From: Paraburkholderia flava
GTDB taxonomy: Bacteria; Pseudomonadota; Gammaproteobacteria; Burkholderiales; Burkholderiaceae
Assembly (NCBI RefSeq): GCF_004359985.1
Contig: NZ_SMRO01000002.1
Coordinates: forward strand, 2,060,536-2,124,535
DNA: 64,000 bases
Direction: 5' to 3'
The position numbers were made by a program, and so were the translations under genes. How positions within the stretch are numbered: position 1 is the stretch's first letter; each line of letters opens with the position of its first letter. Below, piece after piece: positions 8,107 through 16,979 of this stretch. The notes beneath the pieces were generated by a model. It was not told where the DNA came from and ran no database searches. It worked only from the letters and a program-made list of their open reading frames with translations.

Positions 8107-10533
8107 TCAGTGAGAAGAAAGAGAAGCCGCCTCAAGCGAACGAAGCGGATGAAGCGAACGCGCAGGCGGCGTGAAGCGATACATCAGCGCCTTGCCGTGC
8201 CAGTCCTCTTCGACGAACACGAGGTACTCGCCGTCCGGCAGACGGTGCGCGGTGATCGGCATCGATTCGTCGATCATCCCGCTCGCGTCGCCGACTTCCG
8301 GACCCGGCGCGAGCCGTCCGACGTCGTGGCCCGTGTCGCGGTCGTAGACGCGCACGATGCCGGTCATCGTTTCGACGGCGAACAGATAGTCGCCGGCCGC
8401 GGCGATGCCGTTGATGCCCTGCACGGCCGGCGGTCCGCGATCCGGCAAGTCGATCGTGTAGCGCAGCGTCGGCTTGCCGGACAGCCAATGGTCGTAGCGC
8501 GCGAGCGTCGAGCTCGCGCTGTTCCAGTTGTGCTCGATGAACGGTCGCGCGGCCGTCGAGCCGGCGACGAACATCGTGTCGGTCGCCGCGTCGTAGATGA
8601 GCCGCGTGATGCGCGTAAGCGGCGCGGGCATCGCGAAGCGCTGCATCGACGCGTAGCGGTACACCGGATTGCCGCTCGCGTCGAAGCCTTGCAGCGGGAA
8701 GCGTCGAATGCCGTCGGCGACGGTGCCTTGCCATACGTCGCCGTGCGTATCGACCCACCAACCGGTCAGACGCGGACCATCGGCTGCGGAATCCGGTTGA
8801 TCGAAGTCATCGGCGGCAAAGCGGCCCTTGCCCGCCGTGTCGCGCCAGATCCATTCGCCGCGCGCCGGTTGATTCGGCGGCCACGCGCCGTCGATATGCG
8901 ACGGCGCGAACAGCCCCGCCGGAATCGCGGTCTCGCTGTGCGCGGCGAAACGATAGATGCGCAGATACGACGACACCATGTCGAGCGTGAACATCAACCG
9001 ATGCCCGTCGACGTCACGCACGATCGGCGTGCCACGCTGCCCCTGCGGCAGATGCAGGAACGGGTCGTACGGATAGCGGAAGCGATCGACGGTGTAGCCC
9101 GCATACGACCATTCGCGGCCAGGCGCACGCGACAGATCGAGCGTGAAGCGCTTGCTGCCGCTATACACGGACGGCGGATCGCCATCGACGAACTGCGCAC
9201 CGTCGACGAACAGCAGCCCTTGCAGACTGAAGCGCTGTCGTCCGTCAGGCGTATAGCTTTCGAGCACTGCGCCGTCGCCGTTGCCAGGGCCTGGGCTGCC
9301 CGAGCGCGCACGCGGACCGACGCCGTTCATCGACACGTACACATTCCCCGCCCGATCGACACCGACACCGGTCAATCCGTTGAAGCGCAGCGGTCCCGTT
9401 GCGCCGCGCCGGCCCGCATAGAGGCCACCGGGTTCGCCGAGCGTTGCGGTCAGCTGCATCGGTGATTTCATATCGCTAGTGTTTGCGTCGGAGGCGGAGG
9501 GATCGCGGCTAAAAATCAGCACCTGCTGACGCGGCCCGTTGTCGGCGACCAGCAGACGGCCACGCGCATCGAGCACGACGTCGACAGGCACCGCACCCGC
9601 CGGCAACGCGAGTTCCGCGAGACGTGTCCCATTGCGCGCATGGTGGACGACGCTGCGCGTGCCGTCTGTGCGGCCGCGCTCGATGATCCACAGCGAGCCA
9701 TCCGGCGCAATCGCGAGCTTGCCCGGGTCGCGCACCGCGAATCCGCCGGCGGGCTGCATCGAGTTCGCATCGAAGATCTCGACGCGGTTCGCGAGCGGAT
9801 TCGATACGAACAGATTGCGGTTGTCCGCAGCGAGACCGCGAATCGCACCGTCCTCGCGTTCCGGCGACTGAGCAATCAACCGGAATGCGAGCGACGTCCC
9901 CGGCCAGAACGTCGCACCGACGAACGGCACGCCCTGCGTGAAGTCATCGCGACTACGACGCGTCACGCCGTACCAGCGCACGCCTTCGGGCGGCAGGTTC
10001 TTCACGGCGGCCAGCGCATTGCCGACGCTCTCGACGACCTGCGCCGCGAACACATAGCGATCGTTGACGGCGATCGCATCGCCGCCGAGCATCCCCCAGC
10101 CGTGCGAGCCACCGCCGTAGCCGAGCAGCTGGCCGTCGCGGTAGTGGCCGAGTTCGCCGCCGCCCTCGTCCCACAGCGCGTTCGTGAACACGTCGCCGGA
10201 TGGTGCGACCGCGATCGCCTCAACGTCGATCTGCATCCAGCGGCGATTCGCGTAGCCCCATGTATTGCCGATCCACGACGTGCGGTACGACAACGGGGGA
10301 CGCGGCGACAACGCGACCGGTTGCGCGGCGGGAAGCGCCTGTTCGGCGCGCGCTGCCGTATCGAGTGTGGAGGACGGCTCAGACGCCTTCGCCACCGTCT
10401 GCGCCGACGCCGTATGCGCGACCACCGCACCGCCCGGATCGAGTGCAACGAGCGCAGCCGCAACCGGCAGCGTCACCACCGCCGCACCGATGAACCACTC
10501 GAAAAGCCGACGTGAACGCGAACGGGTCAGCAT
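8107..10533 (-). CDS. Exported NHL/SMP30-type beta-propeller protein of the EPS locus, function unknown
   Basis: The 808-residue product has an N-terminal membrane anchor or signal sequence (residues about 12-33, after RSRSRR). A long region follows with repeated strand patterns such as GVDRAGNVYVSMNG and LAIAPDGSLWIIERGR, typical of NHL or SMP-30-like propellers. A second propeller-like stretch follows (WVDTHGDVWQGTVADGIRRF). It probably acts in the periplasm or outside the cell. Its place between two GT4 genes (24-base and 26-base gaps) ties it to EPS assembly, perhaps polymer binding or modification. I recognise no catalytic motif. Confidence 0.75.
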   Translation of the reverse strand: MLTRSRSRRLFEWFIGAAVVTLPVAAALVALDPGGAVVAHTASAQTVAKASEPSSTLDTAARAEQALPAAQPVALSPRPPLSYRTSWIGNTWGYANRRWMQIDVEAIAVAPSGDVFTNALWDEGGGELGHYRDGQLLGYGGGSHGWGMLGGDAIAVNDRYVFAAQVVESVGNALAAVKNLPPEGVRWYGVTRRSRDDFTQGVPFVGATFWPGTSLAFRLIAQSPEREDGAIRGLAADNRNLFVSNPLANRVEIFDANSMQPAGGFAVRDPGKLAIAPDGSLWIIERGRTDGTRSVVHHARNGTRLAELALPAGAVPVDVVLDARGRLLVADNGPRQQVLIFSRDPSASDANTSDMKSPMQLTATLGEPGGLYAGRRGATGPLRFNGLTGVGVDRAGNVYVSMNGVGPRARSGSPGPGNGDGAVLESYTPDGRQRFSLQGLLFVDGAQFVDGDPPSVYSGSKRFTLDLSRAPGREWSYAGYTVDRFRYPYDPFLHLPQGQRGTPIVRDVDGHRLMFTLDMVSSYLRIYRFAAHSETAIPAGLFAPSHIDGAWPPNQPARGEWIWRDTAGKGRFAADDFDQPDSAADGPRLTGWWVDTHGDVWQGTVADGIRRFPLQGFDASGNPVYRYASMQRFAMPAPLTRITRLIYDAATDTMFVAGSTAARPFIEHNWNSASSTLARYDHWLSGKPTLRYTIDLPDRGPPAVQGINGIAAAGDYLFAVETMTGIVRVYDRDTGHDVGRLAPGPEVGDASGMIDESMPITAHRLPDGEYLVFVEEDWHGKALMYRFTPPARSLHPLRSLEAASLSSH

Positions 10534-10557
10534 GATCTCGTCGTCCAGACAACCGCG

Positions 10558-11712
10558 CTAGAAAGCCGCTATCGCTTCGCGATAGACCTCGGCGACCTGC
10601 GCGGCGACGACAGGATGATCGAAATGCTCGCGCGCATACGCGCGGCACTCGGCGGACGAAGGCAATAGACGTCGCCCAAGCAGTGCATCGGCAATCCCGC
10701 CGCCCAGCGCATGAAAACCGCCCGACGGCAGCACGAGATCCGGCGACAGCGGCGCAACGGCCTCAGGCAATCCGCCGACCGGCGTCACGAGCACCGGTGT
10801 GCCGGACGCGAGCGATTCGATCGTCGTCAGGCCGAAGCCTTCGAGCGACACGGTCGGCACCACGGTGACGTCGGCGGCCGTGTACCACAACGGCAGCGCA
10901 TCGTCGGGCACGAAGCCCGCGAGCTGCACGTGTGCTTCGAGACCGCGTGCGTCGATGCGCGCCTGCAGCTGCGCTTCGAGCGGCCCCTTGCCGGCGATCA
11001 CGAGCAGCGCGTCGGGCACTGCGCGACGCACGACGAACATCGCGTCGATCAGATCCTCGATCCCCATCCGCGACACGAGACGACGCACGCAGAACAGCAG
11101 CGGCCGGTCCTGCGAGACGCCGAGCTGTTCGCGCGCGCTGCGCTTCGTCACGCCGCGATCGAAGCGATCGACGTCGACGCAACCGGGCACGACGCGAATC
11201 CGCGCTTCATCGATGCCGTACTGTGTATGCAGGATCTCCGCAAACGCATGCGACAGCACGATGTGCCGTGTGCCGCCGCGATACACGAAGCGTTCGAGCG
11301 CGCGACGCATCCAGCGCGACAGCGCACCGCGTCCTTCCGCGCCGGACTCGTCGGCCCACGGCCCCTGAAAATGCACGACGCGCGGCACGCCGCCGAACAC
11401 ACCCGTGGTCGGCGCCGCATACAGCGCGAAATGCGTCGCAACGACATCAGGCACCCGCGCCTGCTTCAGTTCGCGGGAGCGGGCACGCGCCTGCCAGAGT
11501 CGTGTGGCGAGCCGCTCGTGCGGTGCCGCGAACGGATGCACGAGACCACCCGACGCTTCGAGCACACCGGGACTGCCCGCAACCATCCCGCGTACGTTGA
11601 CGCCCTGCGCAGGCAGCGAATCGACGAGCGCCTTGAACATCCGGTCGAGACCACCCGGCTTCTCGGCAAACCAGTGCATGCCGATATGCAGCGAATCGAT
11701 CGTACGGTTCAT
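10558..11712 (-). CDS. Glycosyltransferase family 4
   Basis: The 384-residue GT4 enzyme begins MNRTIDSLHIGMHWFAEKPGGLDRM and has the EX7E motif in EGFGLTTIESLASG. Its start codon overlaps the stop of the upstream gene in an ATGA arrangement at 11709-11712, so translation is probably coupled. It should add one sugar of the EPS repeat unit. Donor and acceptor are unknown. Confidence 0.9.
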   Translation of the reverse strand: MNRTIDSLHIGMHWFAEKPGGLDRMFKALVDSLPAQGVNVRGMVAGSPGVLEASGGLVHPFAAPHERLATRLWQARARSRELKQARVPDVVATHFALYAAPTTGVFGGVPRVVHFQGPWADESGAEGRGALSRWMRRALERFVYRGGTRHIVLSHAFAEILHTQYGIDEARIRVVPGCVDVDRFDRGVTKRSAREQLGVSQDRPLLFCVRRLVSRMGIEDLIDAMFVVRRAVPDALLVIAGKGPLEAQLQARIDARGLEAHVQLAGFVPDDALPLWYTAADVTVVPTVSLEGFGLTTIESLASGTPVLVTPVGGLPEAVAPLSPDLVLPSGGFHALGGGIADALLGRRLLPSSAECRAYAREHFDHPVVAAQVAEVYREAIAAF

Positions 11713-12974
11713 GATTTCACCGCTGCGGTGTCGTGAGCCGACGCGCGTACCGATGCATCGACGCGCCCTCGACGCCGCGCCGCCACCTGCGCATACAGCG
11801 CGAGATAGCGACCGGCCATCGTCTGCCAGTCGAGCGTGCGCGCGAGTTCGCGTGCCGCCGCGCCCATCGTGCGTGCGCGTTCAGGATCGTCGGCGAGCCC
11901 GCGAATTGCCGCCGCTAACGCGACATCGTCGTCAGGATGGTCGAGCACCACGCCGCAGTCGGGGCCGATTACTTCCGCGCCGCCCGCTGTTCGCGCGGTC
12001 ACGACCGGCAATGCGGCCGCGAGCGCTTCGAGCAGTACGAGGCTCATCGCCTCGTAGCGTGACGGGAACACGAACGCGTCGACCGCGCGCATCAGCGCGG
12101 GCATGTCCTTCACGAGATCGGTGAAATGCACGCGCTCCGCGAGCCCCAGCGACGCCGCGAGCGCCGGGTACGGGCTGTTGCGCAGAATGCCCGCGACGAC
12201 GAGATGCACGTGCGGCGGTGTCTGCGTCAACGCGCGCAGCACCGTGTCGAGGTTCTTGCGCGACACGCGCAGATCGCCTGCGAACAGCAGCAGAAACGGT
12301 GCATCCGGTAAGCCGAAACGCGCGCGCTGCGATTGCTTCGACGCGTCCGATTCGCCAGGCGTGAACTCATCGACATCGACACCGTTGTGAATCACACGCA
12401 GCCGCGCACGATCGATCCCGAGCGCGCGCACTTCCTGCGCGACTTTCTCCGACACCGGCACGATCGTGTCCGTGCGACGGAACGCCCAGCGCTCGCACCA
12501 TGCATTGAGCCGTGTGTAGATCACCTGGTAGGCGTCGTACGGGCCGCGCAGCAGACGGAACGGATAGAAGCCGCAGCGATACCACCCATCGTGAACGAAG
12601 TGCACCGCGTTCACGTCCGCACGCGCCCATGCGATGAAGCCGTTAACGTGCACGACATCGAACTCGTCGCGACGCGCGCGGATCCACGCGCCGCTGCGCC
12701 ACGCGAACAGCTGGTATTGCAGCAGACGCGTCGGTAGCCTGCTTTCCGCGATCGGCACGAAACACGCGAGCGGATGCGCGACGAGTTCGGGCGCGGCCTT
12801 CGATGCAAGCAGCGTCACGCTGTGCCCCGCCGCGAGCGCGGCACGCGCGATCTCGTAGTTCACGCGCCCCTGGCCATCGTTGTTCGTCACGACATGCGTG
12901 ACGATCAGGATGCGTAGCGGCGGACTTGCGGATGAATGCGCAGAGGAATCTGCGGAAGAAATCGTCGGCATCAT
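11709..12974 (-). CDS. Glycosyltransferase family 4
   Basis: The 421-residue protein starts at ATG 12974 (MMPTISSADSS) and overlaps the end of the Wzy-like gene by an ATGA junction. The frame stays open far upstream (to 14657), but that part is Arg-rich and antiparallel to the polymerase reading, so it is not coding. The GT4 features are ILIVTHVVTNNDGQGRVNYE near the N-terminus and the EX7E motif in YEAMSLVLLEALAAALP. It acts in repeat-unit assembly. Confidence 0.9.
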   Translation of the reverse strand: MMPTISSADSSAHSSASPPLRILIVTHVVTNNDGQGRVNYEIARAALAAGHSVTLLASKAAPELVAHPLACFVPIAESRLPTRLLQYQLFAWRSGAWIRARRDEFDVVHVNGFIAWARADVNAVHFVHDGWYRCGFYPFRLLRGPYDAYQVIYTRLNAWCERWAFRRTDTIVPVSEKVAQEVRALGIDRARLRVIHNGVDVDEFTPGESDASKQSQRARFGLPDAPFLLLFAGDLRVSRKNLDTVLRALTQTPPHVHLVVAGILRNSPYPALAASLGLAERVHFTDLVKDMPALMRAVDAFVFPSRYEAMSLVLLEALAAALPVVTARTAGGAEVIGPDCGVVLDHPDDDVALAAAIRGLADDPERARTMGAAARELARTLDWQTMAGRYLALYAQVAARRRGRVDASVRASAHDTAAVKS

Positions 12975-14605
12975 CGTCGCGACTCCCGCGTCACCGGCAC
13001 ACGGGACACACCGTGCACAGGCACACCCTCCACCCCAGCCGCAACAGAACCCGCAGAAACCGCAACAGCCGCCCGCTGCCGCAACTGAGCCGCGCGCAAT
13101 TCGCGCGCGTAACGCTGACCGATAGCCGGCATCATCACTCCGATAAAGAAAAACATCCCCGGCAACGCGACCAGCGTATTGACGAACACCATCATTGCGA
13201 AGATCGCGAGCGCGACGCCGACGCCGGAAATCGCGAAACGGTCTCTGGAACGCGACAGGCTCGCGCGAAACGCGCGCCACATCAGGATCAGGATGCCGCT
13301 GGTGTACAGCAGCGTGCCGGGCCAGCCCATCACGAACGGCACTTCCATCAGGCCGCTGTCGAACACGACGTTCAGTTGCGACGAGTTGTCCGCGAGCTTC
13401 GTGCCGAGCCCGGTCGTGCCGAGCCCCTGCCCCGCGATGTCGGTCAGCGCGACCGACAGGAAGTTGCGATAGAACTCCGCGCGCACCTGGTAGCTGTCGT
13501 CCTTGCTCAGGTCCGACAGCGAATCGAAGCGATGCATGATGTTGTCGGACACGTCGCCGATCATCGCGAGCGGCGCGCACAGCATCGCGAAACCGAGCAG
13601 ACCCGCGATCATCCGCATGCGGCTGCGGCCATCGAGCATCGCGAGCGGATACAGCAGTCCGACGACAAAACCGCCCCACGCGCCACGCACCGACGTGAAC
13701 AGCAGCGACGGAATCGCGACGAGGCCGGTCAGCATTTTCGTTTTGCCGGGCACCGCGAGCATCATCAGCAGCACGACCATGATCGTCGGCGCGTACGCAC
13801 CCGACGAATTCATCGTGCTGCTCACGCGCATCGCGAACGGCACCGGATGCCCCTCCGATTCCATCTTCGACGCGAGCAGCCAGAACGCATCCCACGGCGG
13901 CGGCGACACGTACTGGATCACGCCGTACGCACCCATCACGATGCCGCCGTACGTGAAGGTCTTCAGCAGCACGCGGTGATACTGCGGATACTCGCGCCAC
14001 GTCACGACCAGCTGGAACGCGATCAGCACCGGAAACAGCCAGTTGACGAGCGTGAACGTCGCCGCGGCCGGACCCGCCCGCGTCATCCCGACGATGTACG
14101 AGTAGAACAGCGCGAGCACGATCAGCACGAGCGGCGCCGCGCGACGCTGGCCGAGCACGTGCACGTTCCTGAGCAGCGACAGTCCCGACAACGCGACCGC
14201 GAGCATCGACGCGATCATCACCGGGCTTTGCGGATTGAACGCCCCGTTCATGAAATCCGCGAGACGCCGCACTTCCGGCGACAGAAAAAACAGCCAGCAC
14301 ACGAAGCCCAGGTAATGCGCGGGCGAACGCCGGTAGAACCATGCAGCAATCGCGAACGCGCCGGCCGGATAGAACAGCTCGACGAGTCGCCCCTGATGCG
14401 CGAGGATCAGCAGCATCGTCACGCCGAAGAATGCGAGCGGCAGACGCAGCGGGTGGCGCAGGCCGGACTGGGTGGTGCGACGTGCAGGCGCTGCGCGCTG
14501 CGCATGAGGTGCGGCAACGCCCGGCCCACGTCCCGCATACGGAGAACGCGGCGCTAAAGGCACAGGTTGCACAGCCTCGCGCAGCCAGGTGGAAGGCGTA
14601 TTCAT
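12971..14605 (-). CDS. O-antigen ligase/Wzy-like polymerase
   Basis: The 544-residue protein has about 10 to 12 membrane helices and a large periplasmic loop after YEGGIV-like helices (SKMESEGHPVPFAMRVSSTM), followed by SVRGAWGGFVVGLLYPLAM, as in the O-antigen ligase/polymerase family. It is the most likely EPS polymerase of a Wzy-dependent pathway. ATG 14605 (MNTPSTWLREAV) is chosen since residues encoded upstream look random. It lies 82 bases after the acetyltransferase and overlaps the next GT4 by four bases. Confidence 0.85.
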   Translation of the reverse strand: MNTPSTWLREAVQPVPLAPRSPYAGRGPGVAAPHAQRAAPARRTTQSGLRHPLRLPLAFFGVTMLLILAHQGRLVELFYPAGAFAIAAWFYRRSPAHYLGFVCWLFFLSPEVRRLADFMNGAFNPQSPVMIASMLAVALSGLSLLRNVHVLGQRRAAPLVLIVLALFYSYIVGMTRAGPAAATFTLVNWLFPVLIAFQLVVTWREYPQYHRVLLKTFTYGGIVMGAYGVIQYVSPPPWDAFWLLASKMESEGHPVPFAMRVSSTMNSSGAYAPTIMVVLLMMLAVPGKTKMLTGLVAIPSLLFTSVRGAWGGFVVGLLYPLAMLDGRSRMRMIAGLLGFAMLCAPLAMIGDVSDNIMHRFDSLSDLSKDDSYQVRAEFYRNFLSVALTDIAGQGLGTTGLGTKLADNSSQLNVVFDSGLMEVPFVMGWPGTLLYTSGILILMWRAFRASLSRSRDRFAISGVGVALAIFAMMVFVNTLVALPGMFFFIGVMMPAIGQRYARELRAAQLRQRAAVAVSAGSVAAGVEGVPVHGVSRVPVTRESRR

Positions 14606-14687
14606 CGTCGGTCGGGTCCGGGCGGAAGGCGGACGGCGGCCGTGCCGCTGCTCGCACTGTTGCGCGGGCAGCGGACGGTGTCCGCCG

Positions 14688-15227
14688 TCACAGCAGTTCG
14701 AAGGTATTGACGAGCGCGTGTCTCGCCGTGTCGCGCTCGCGGCGCAGGCCGGCGAAACGCGGCTGCGCGCCGTGCGGATGGCGCGTGAGTCCGATGAACG
14801 GGACACCGTGCTCGAGGTACGGGCCTTCGCTCTTGCGAAAACCGAACTGCTCGTAGAAATCGCGCAGCCCCAGCGGCGCCGATACGCGCGCAACGCGGCC
14901 CGGCCAGTGCTCAGCGATCGCATGCAGCACGCGTTCGATCAGCAGTTCGGCGGTGCCGTCGCCGCGCCGCACCGGGCTCGTCAGCACCTTGTCGATCAGC
15001 ACGTCGGGGTCTTCCGCATCGCCGGGCTTGATGCGCGCATAGGCGAGCACCGGCATCGGACGCGCCATGTCGTCGACCGCGAACACGTGCAGCGCGGTGT
15101 CGTCGTGACCGTCCGCGTCGAGGCAGACATGCGACTGCTCGACCACGAACACCGCGCTGCGCGCCCGCAGGATCAGGTACATCTCCCGCGCGGTGAGTTG
15201 ATCGAACTCCAGCGTTTTCCAGTTCAT
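14688..15227 (-). CDS. GNAT-family N-acetyltransferase, ElaA-like
   Basis: The 179-residue product reads MNWKTLEFDQLTAREMYLIL, then AVFVVEQSHVCLDADGHDD, which is the ElaA subfamily pattern, and RRGDGTAELLIERVL as the acetyl-CoA loop. ATG 15227 is preferred over an upstream ATG at 15278 because AGAAGGGG lies just ahead of it. It is the first gene of the minus-strand EPS operon and divergent from the carrier-protein operon. It may acetylate a sugar or amino-acid precursor; the substrate is not known. Confidence 0.85.
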   Translation of the reverse strand: MNWKTLEFDQLTAREMYLILRARSAVFVVEQSHVCLDADGHDDTALHVFAVDDMARPMPVLAYARIKPGDAEDPDVLIDKVLTSPVRRGDGTAELLIERVLHAIAEHWPGRVARVSAPLGLRDFYEQFGFRKSEGPYLEHGVPFIGLTRHPHGAQPRFAGLRRERDTARHALVNTFELL

Positions 15228-15467
15228 TGCCCCTTCTCCCAGCATGCTTGCGACGGACCAGGTCCGTTCGATGGCCACACGTTACGTCGCCGACCCGCAT
15301 GTTTCCGTGCGGCATCGCACTGACGCTTACGCCTCGCAGTTCGTTAAATACGGTCAACCTGCACGACGCGCGGCGCGAAACATCGCAAAAGACTCAGCAC
15401 ACGACACAGCACGAGCGCAGGCGACGGGGCCAATCCCGAGGACTCGACCAACAAGGGCAGACATTTC
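15228..15467. promoter_or_regulatory. Divergent promoter region between acetyltransferase and carrier-protein operon
   Basis: These 240 bases separate the two divergent halves of the EPS locus. They must hold promoters in both directions. I cannot pick clear -35/-10 boxes. Confidence 0.5.
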
Positions 15468-15719
15468 ATGAAAACAGCATTGCGACGCATTCTTTCCGAA
15501 TCGGCACGTCTCGACGTGTCGCCGGACACACTGGCCGACGACGCCGATCTCTACGCGGCGGGACTGTCGTCGCTGGCGACGGTGCATCTGATGCTCGCGA
15601 TCGAAGACGAATTCGGCATCGAGATTCCGGATCGCATGCTCACGCGGCGGCTTTTCTCCAGCATCGATTCGCTCGCCGCCGCGGTGACCGAGCTGCAACA
15701 GGCGCAGGCGGCAGCATGA
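15468..15719 (+). CDS. Acyl/aminoacyl carrier protein
   Basis: The 83-residue protein is a carrier-protein four-helix bundle. The phosphopantetheine site lies in DLYAAGLSSLATVHL with Ser35 as the likely attachment residue, and helix 3 reads EDEFGIEIPDRML. The gene starts ten bases after AAGGG and ends in an ATGA overlap with the acyl-CoA dehydrogenase-like gene. With the SerRS-like ligase two genes downstream it should carry an amino acid as a thioester on its phosphopantetheine arm. That pairing is known for Bradyrhizobium Bll0957-type ligases and their carrier proteins. Confidence 0.93.
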   Translation: MKTALRRILSESARLDVSPDTLADDADLYAAGLSSLATVHLMLAIEDEFGIEIPDRMLTRRLFSSIDSLAAAVTELQQAQAAA

Positions 15720-16978
15720 ACGCGCCGATGCCGCACAGCGCTGCTGCTGCCACCGCCGCTGCGCCCGTGGATACCCCCACGCTCGCCGCGGTCGAGCCCG
15801 AGCCCGGCTGGCGCGCGGCCGCGCTGCGCGCCGCGCAGGTCGCCGCGCAATACGCGGATGCGGTCGATCGCGACGCGCGCTTCCCCACCGAGGCTTTCGA
15901 CGCGCTGCGACGCGAACGTTTGCTATCGGCGTTCGTGCCCGTCGAGTACGGCGGCGCGGGACTGTCGCTCGCCGATCTCGCCGCGATCTGCGAAACGCTG
16001 GCACAGGCCTGCGCATCGACGGCGATGGTGTACGCGATGCATCAGATCCAGGTGGCCTGCATCGAAGCGCACGGCAGCGGTTCGCCATGGCAGCGGGCGC
16101 TGCTTGGCGATCTGGTCGAGCATCAGTGGCTGCTTGCATCGGCTACATCCGAGGAAACGATCGGCGGCAATATGCGCACCAGCGCATGCGCGGTCGAACT
16201 CGTCGATGGCGCTTTCCGGATCGAGAAGCTCGCGCCGACGATCTCGTATGGCGCGCACGCGGACGGCATTCTCGTCACCGCACGGCGCACTGCCGAATCC
16301 GCAGCGGCCGATCAGGTGCTGATCGTCGCATTACGCGAACACACGCAGCTGGAAAAACGCGGCGGCTGGGATTCGATGGGGATGCGTGGCACGTGCAGCG
16401 AAGGCTTTCGCCTCGTCGCAACCGGTAGCGCCGAGCAGATTCTGGAGACGCCGTTCGCCGAGATCGCCGATCAAACGATGCTGCCCGTGTCGCACACGCT
16501 ATGGGCCGCTGTGTGGACCGGCATTGCCACCGATGCGGTGAACCGCGCGAAGGCATTCTTCCGCGCGCAGGCGCGTGCGAAGCCCGGCTCGGTGCCGCCG
16601 GCGGGCATCCGCCTCGCCGAAGCAGTCGGTCTGCTGCAGATGATGCAGGCGCGCCTCGCGGTCGCGCTCGATGCCGCACGCGCAGCGCACCTCGCAAAAC
16701 GCGGATGTCTCGCCGACGCACCGCTCGCCGCGATGCTCGGTTTCGCATCGGACATGAACACGCTAAAGACCAGCATTTCGTCGACCGCGCTGCAGGTCGT
16801 CCAGGAAGTGCTGATGATCTGCGGAATGGCGGGCTACAAGAACGGCACGGAATACAGCGTCGGGCGCCATCTGCGCGATCTGCACTCCGCACCGCTGATG
16901 ATCAATAACGACCGTATTGCGCAAAACACGGCCAGCCTGCTGCTCGCACAGCGTCCGGCCGCTCCGGGGAGAGCTTGA
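15716..16978 (+). CDS. Acyl-CoA dehydrogenase-like flavoprotein, probably acting on a carrier-bound substrate
   Basis: The 420-residue product has the acyl-CoA dehydrogenase fold: FVPVEYGGAGLSLADLAAIC in the N-terminal helical domain, ATSEETIGGNMRTSACAVE in the beta domain, and AGYKNGTEYSVGRHLRDLHS near the C-terminus. Where classical enzymes have the catalytic Glu of the YEGT region, this one reads MINNDRIAQNT, so the usual base seems absent. Related flavoproteins oxidise prolyl groups on peptidyl carrier proteins (for example PltE), so an aminoacyl-carrier substrate is plausible. It overlaps the carrier-protein gene by four bases. Confidence 0.85.
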   Translation: MNAPMPHSAAAATAAAPVDTPTLAAVEPEPGWRAAALRAAQVAAQYADAVDRDARFPTEAFDALRRERLLSAFVPVEYGGAGLSLADLAAICETLAQACASTAMVYAMHQIQVACIEAHGSGSPWQRALLGDLVEHQWLLASATSEETIGGNMRTSACAVELVDGAFRIEKLAPTISYGAHADGILVTARRTAESAAADQVLIVALREHTQLEKRGGWDSMGMRGTCSEGFRLVATGSAEQILETPFAEIADQTMLPVSHTLWAAVWTGIATDAVNRAKAFFRAQARAKPGSVPPAGIRLAEAVGLLQMMQARLAVALDAARAAHLAKRGCLADAPLAAMLGFASDMNTLKTSISSTALQVVQEVLMICGMAGYKNGTEYSVGRHLRDLHSAPLMINNDRIAQNTASLLLAQRPAAPGRA

Positions 16979-16979
16979 G

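Noticed and set aside
12975..14657. Long open frame extending the GT4 protein (11709-12974) upstream to 982 residues
   Set aside because: It is Arg- and Ala-rich, lies out of frame over the Wzy-like gene, and shows no domain; the GT4 fold starts at about 12974.
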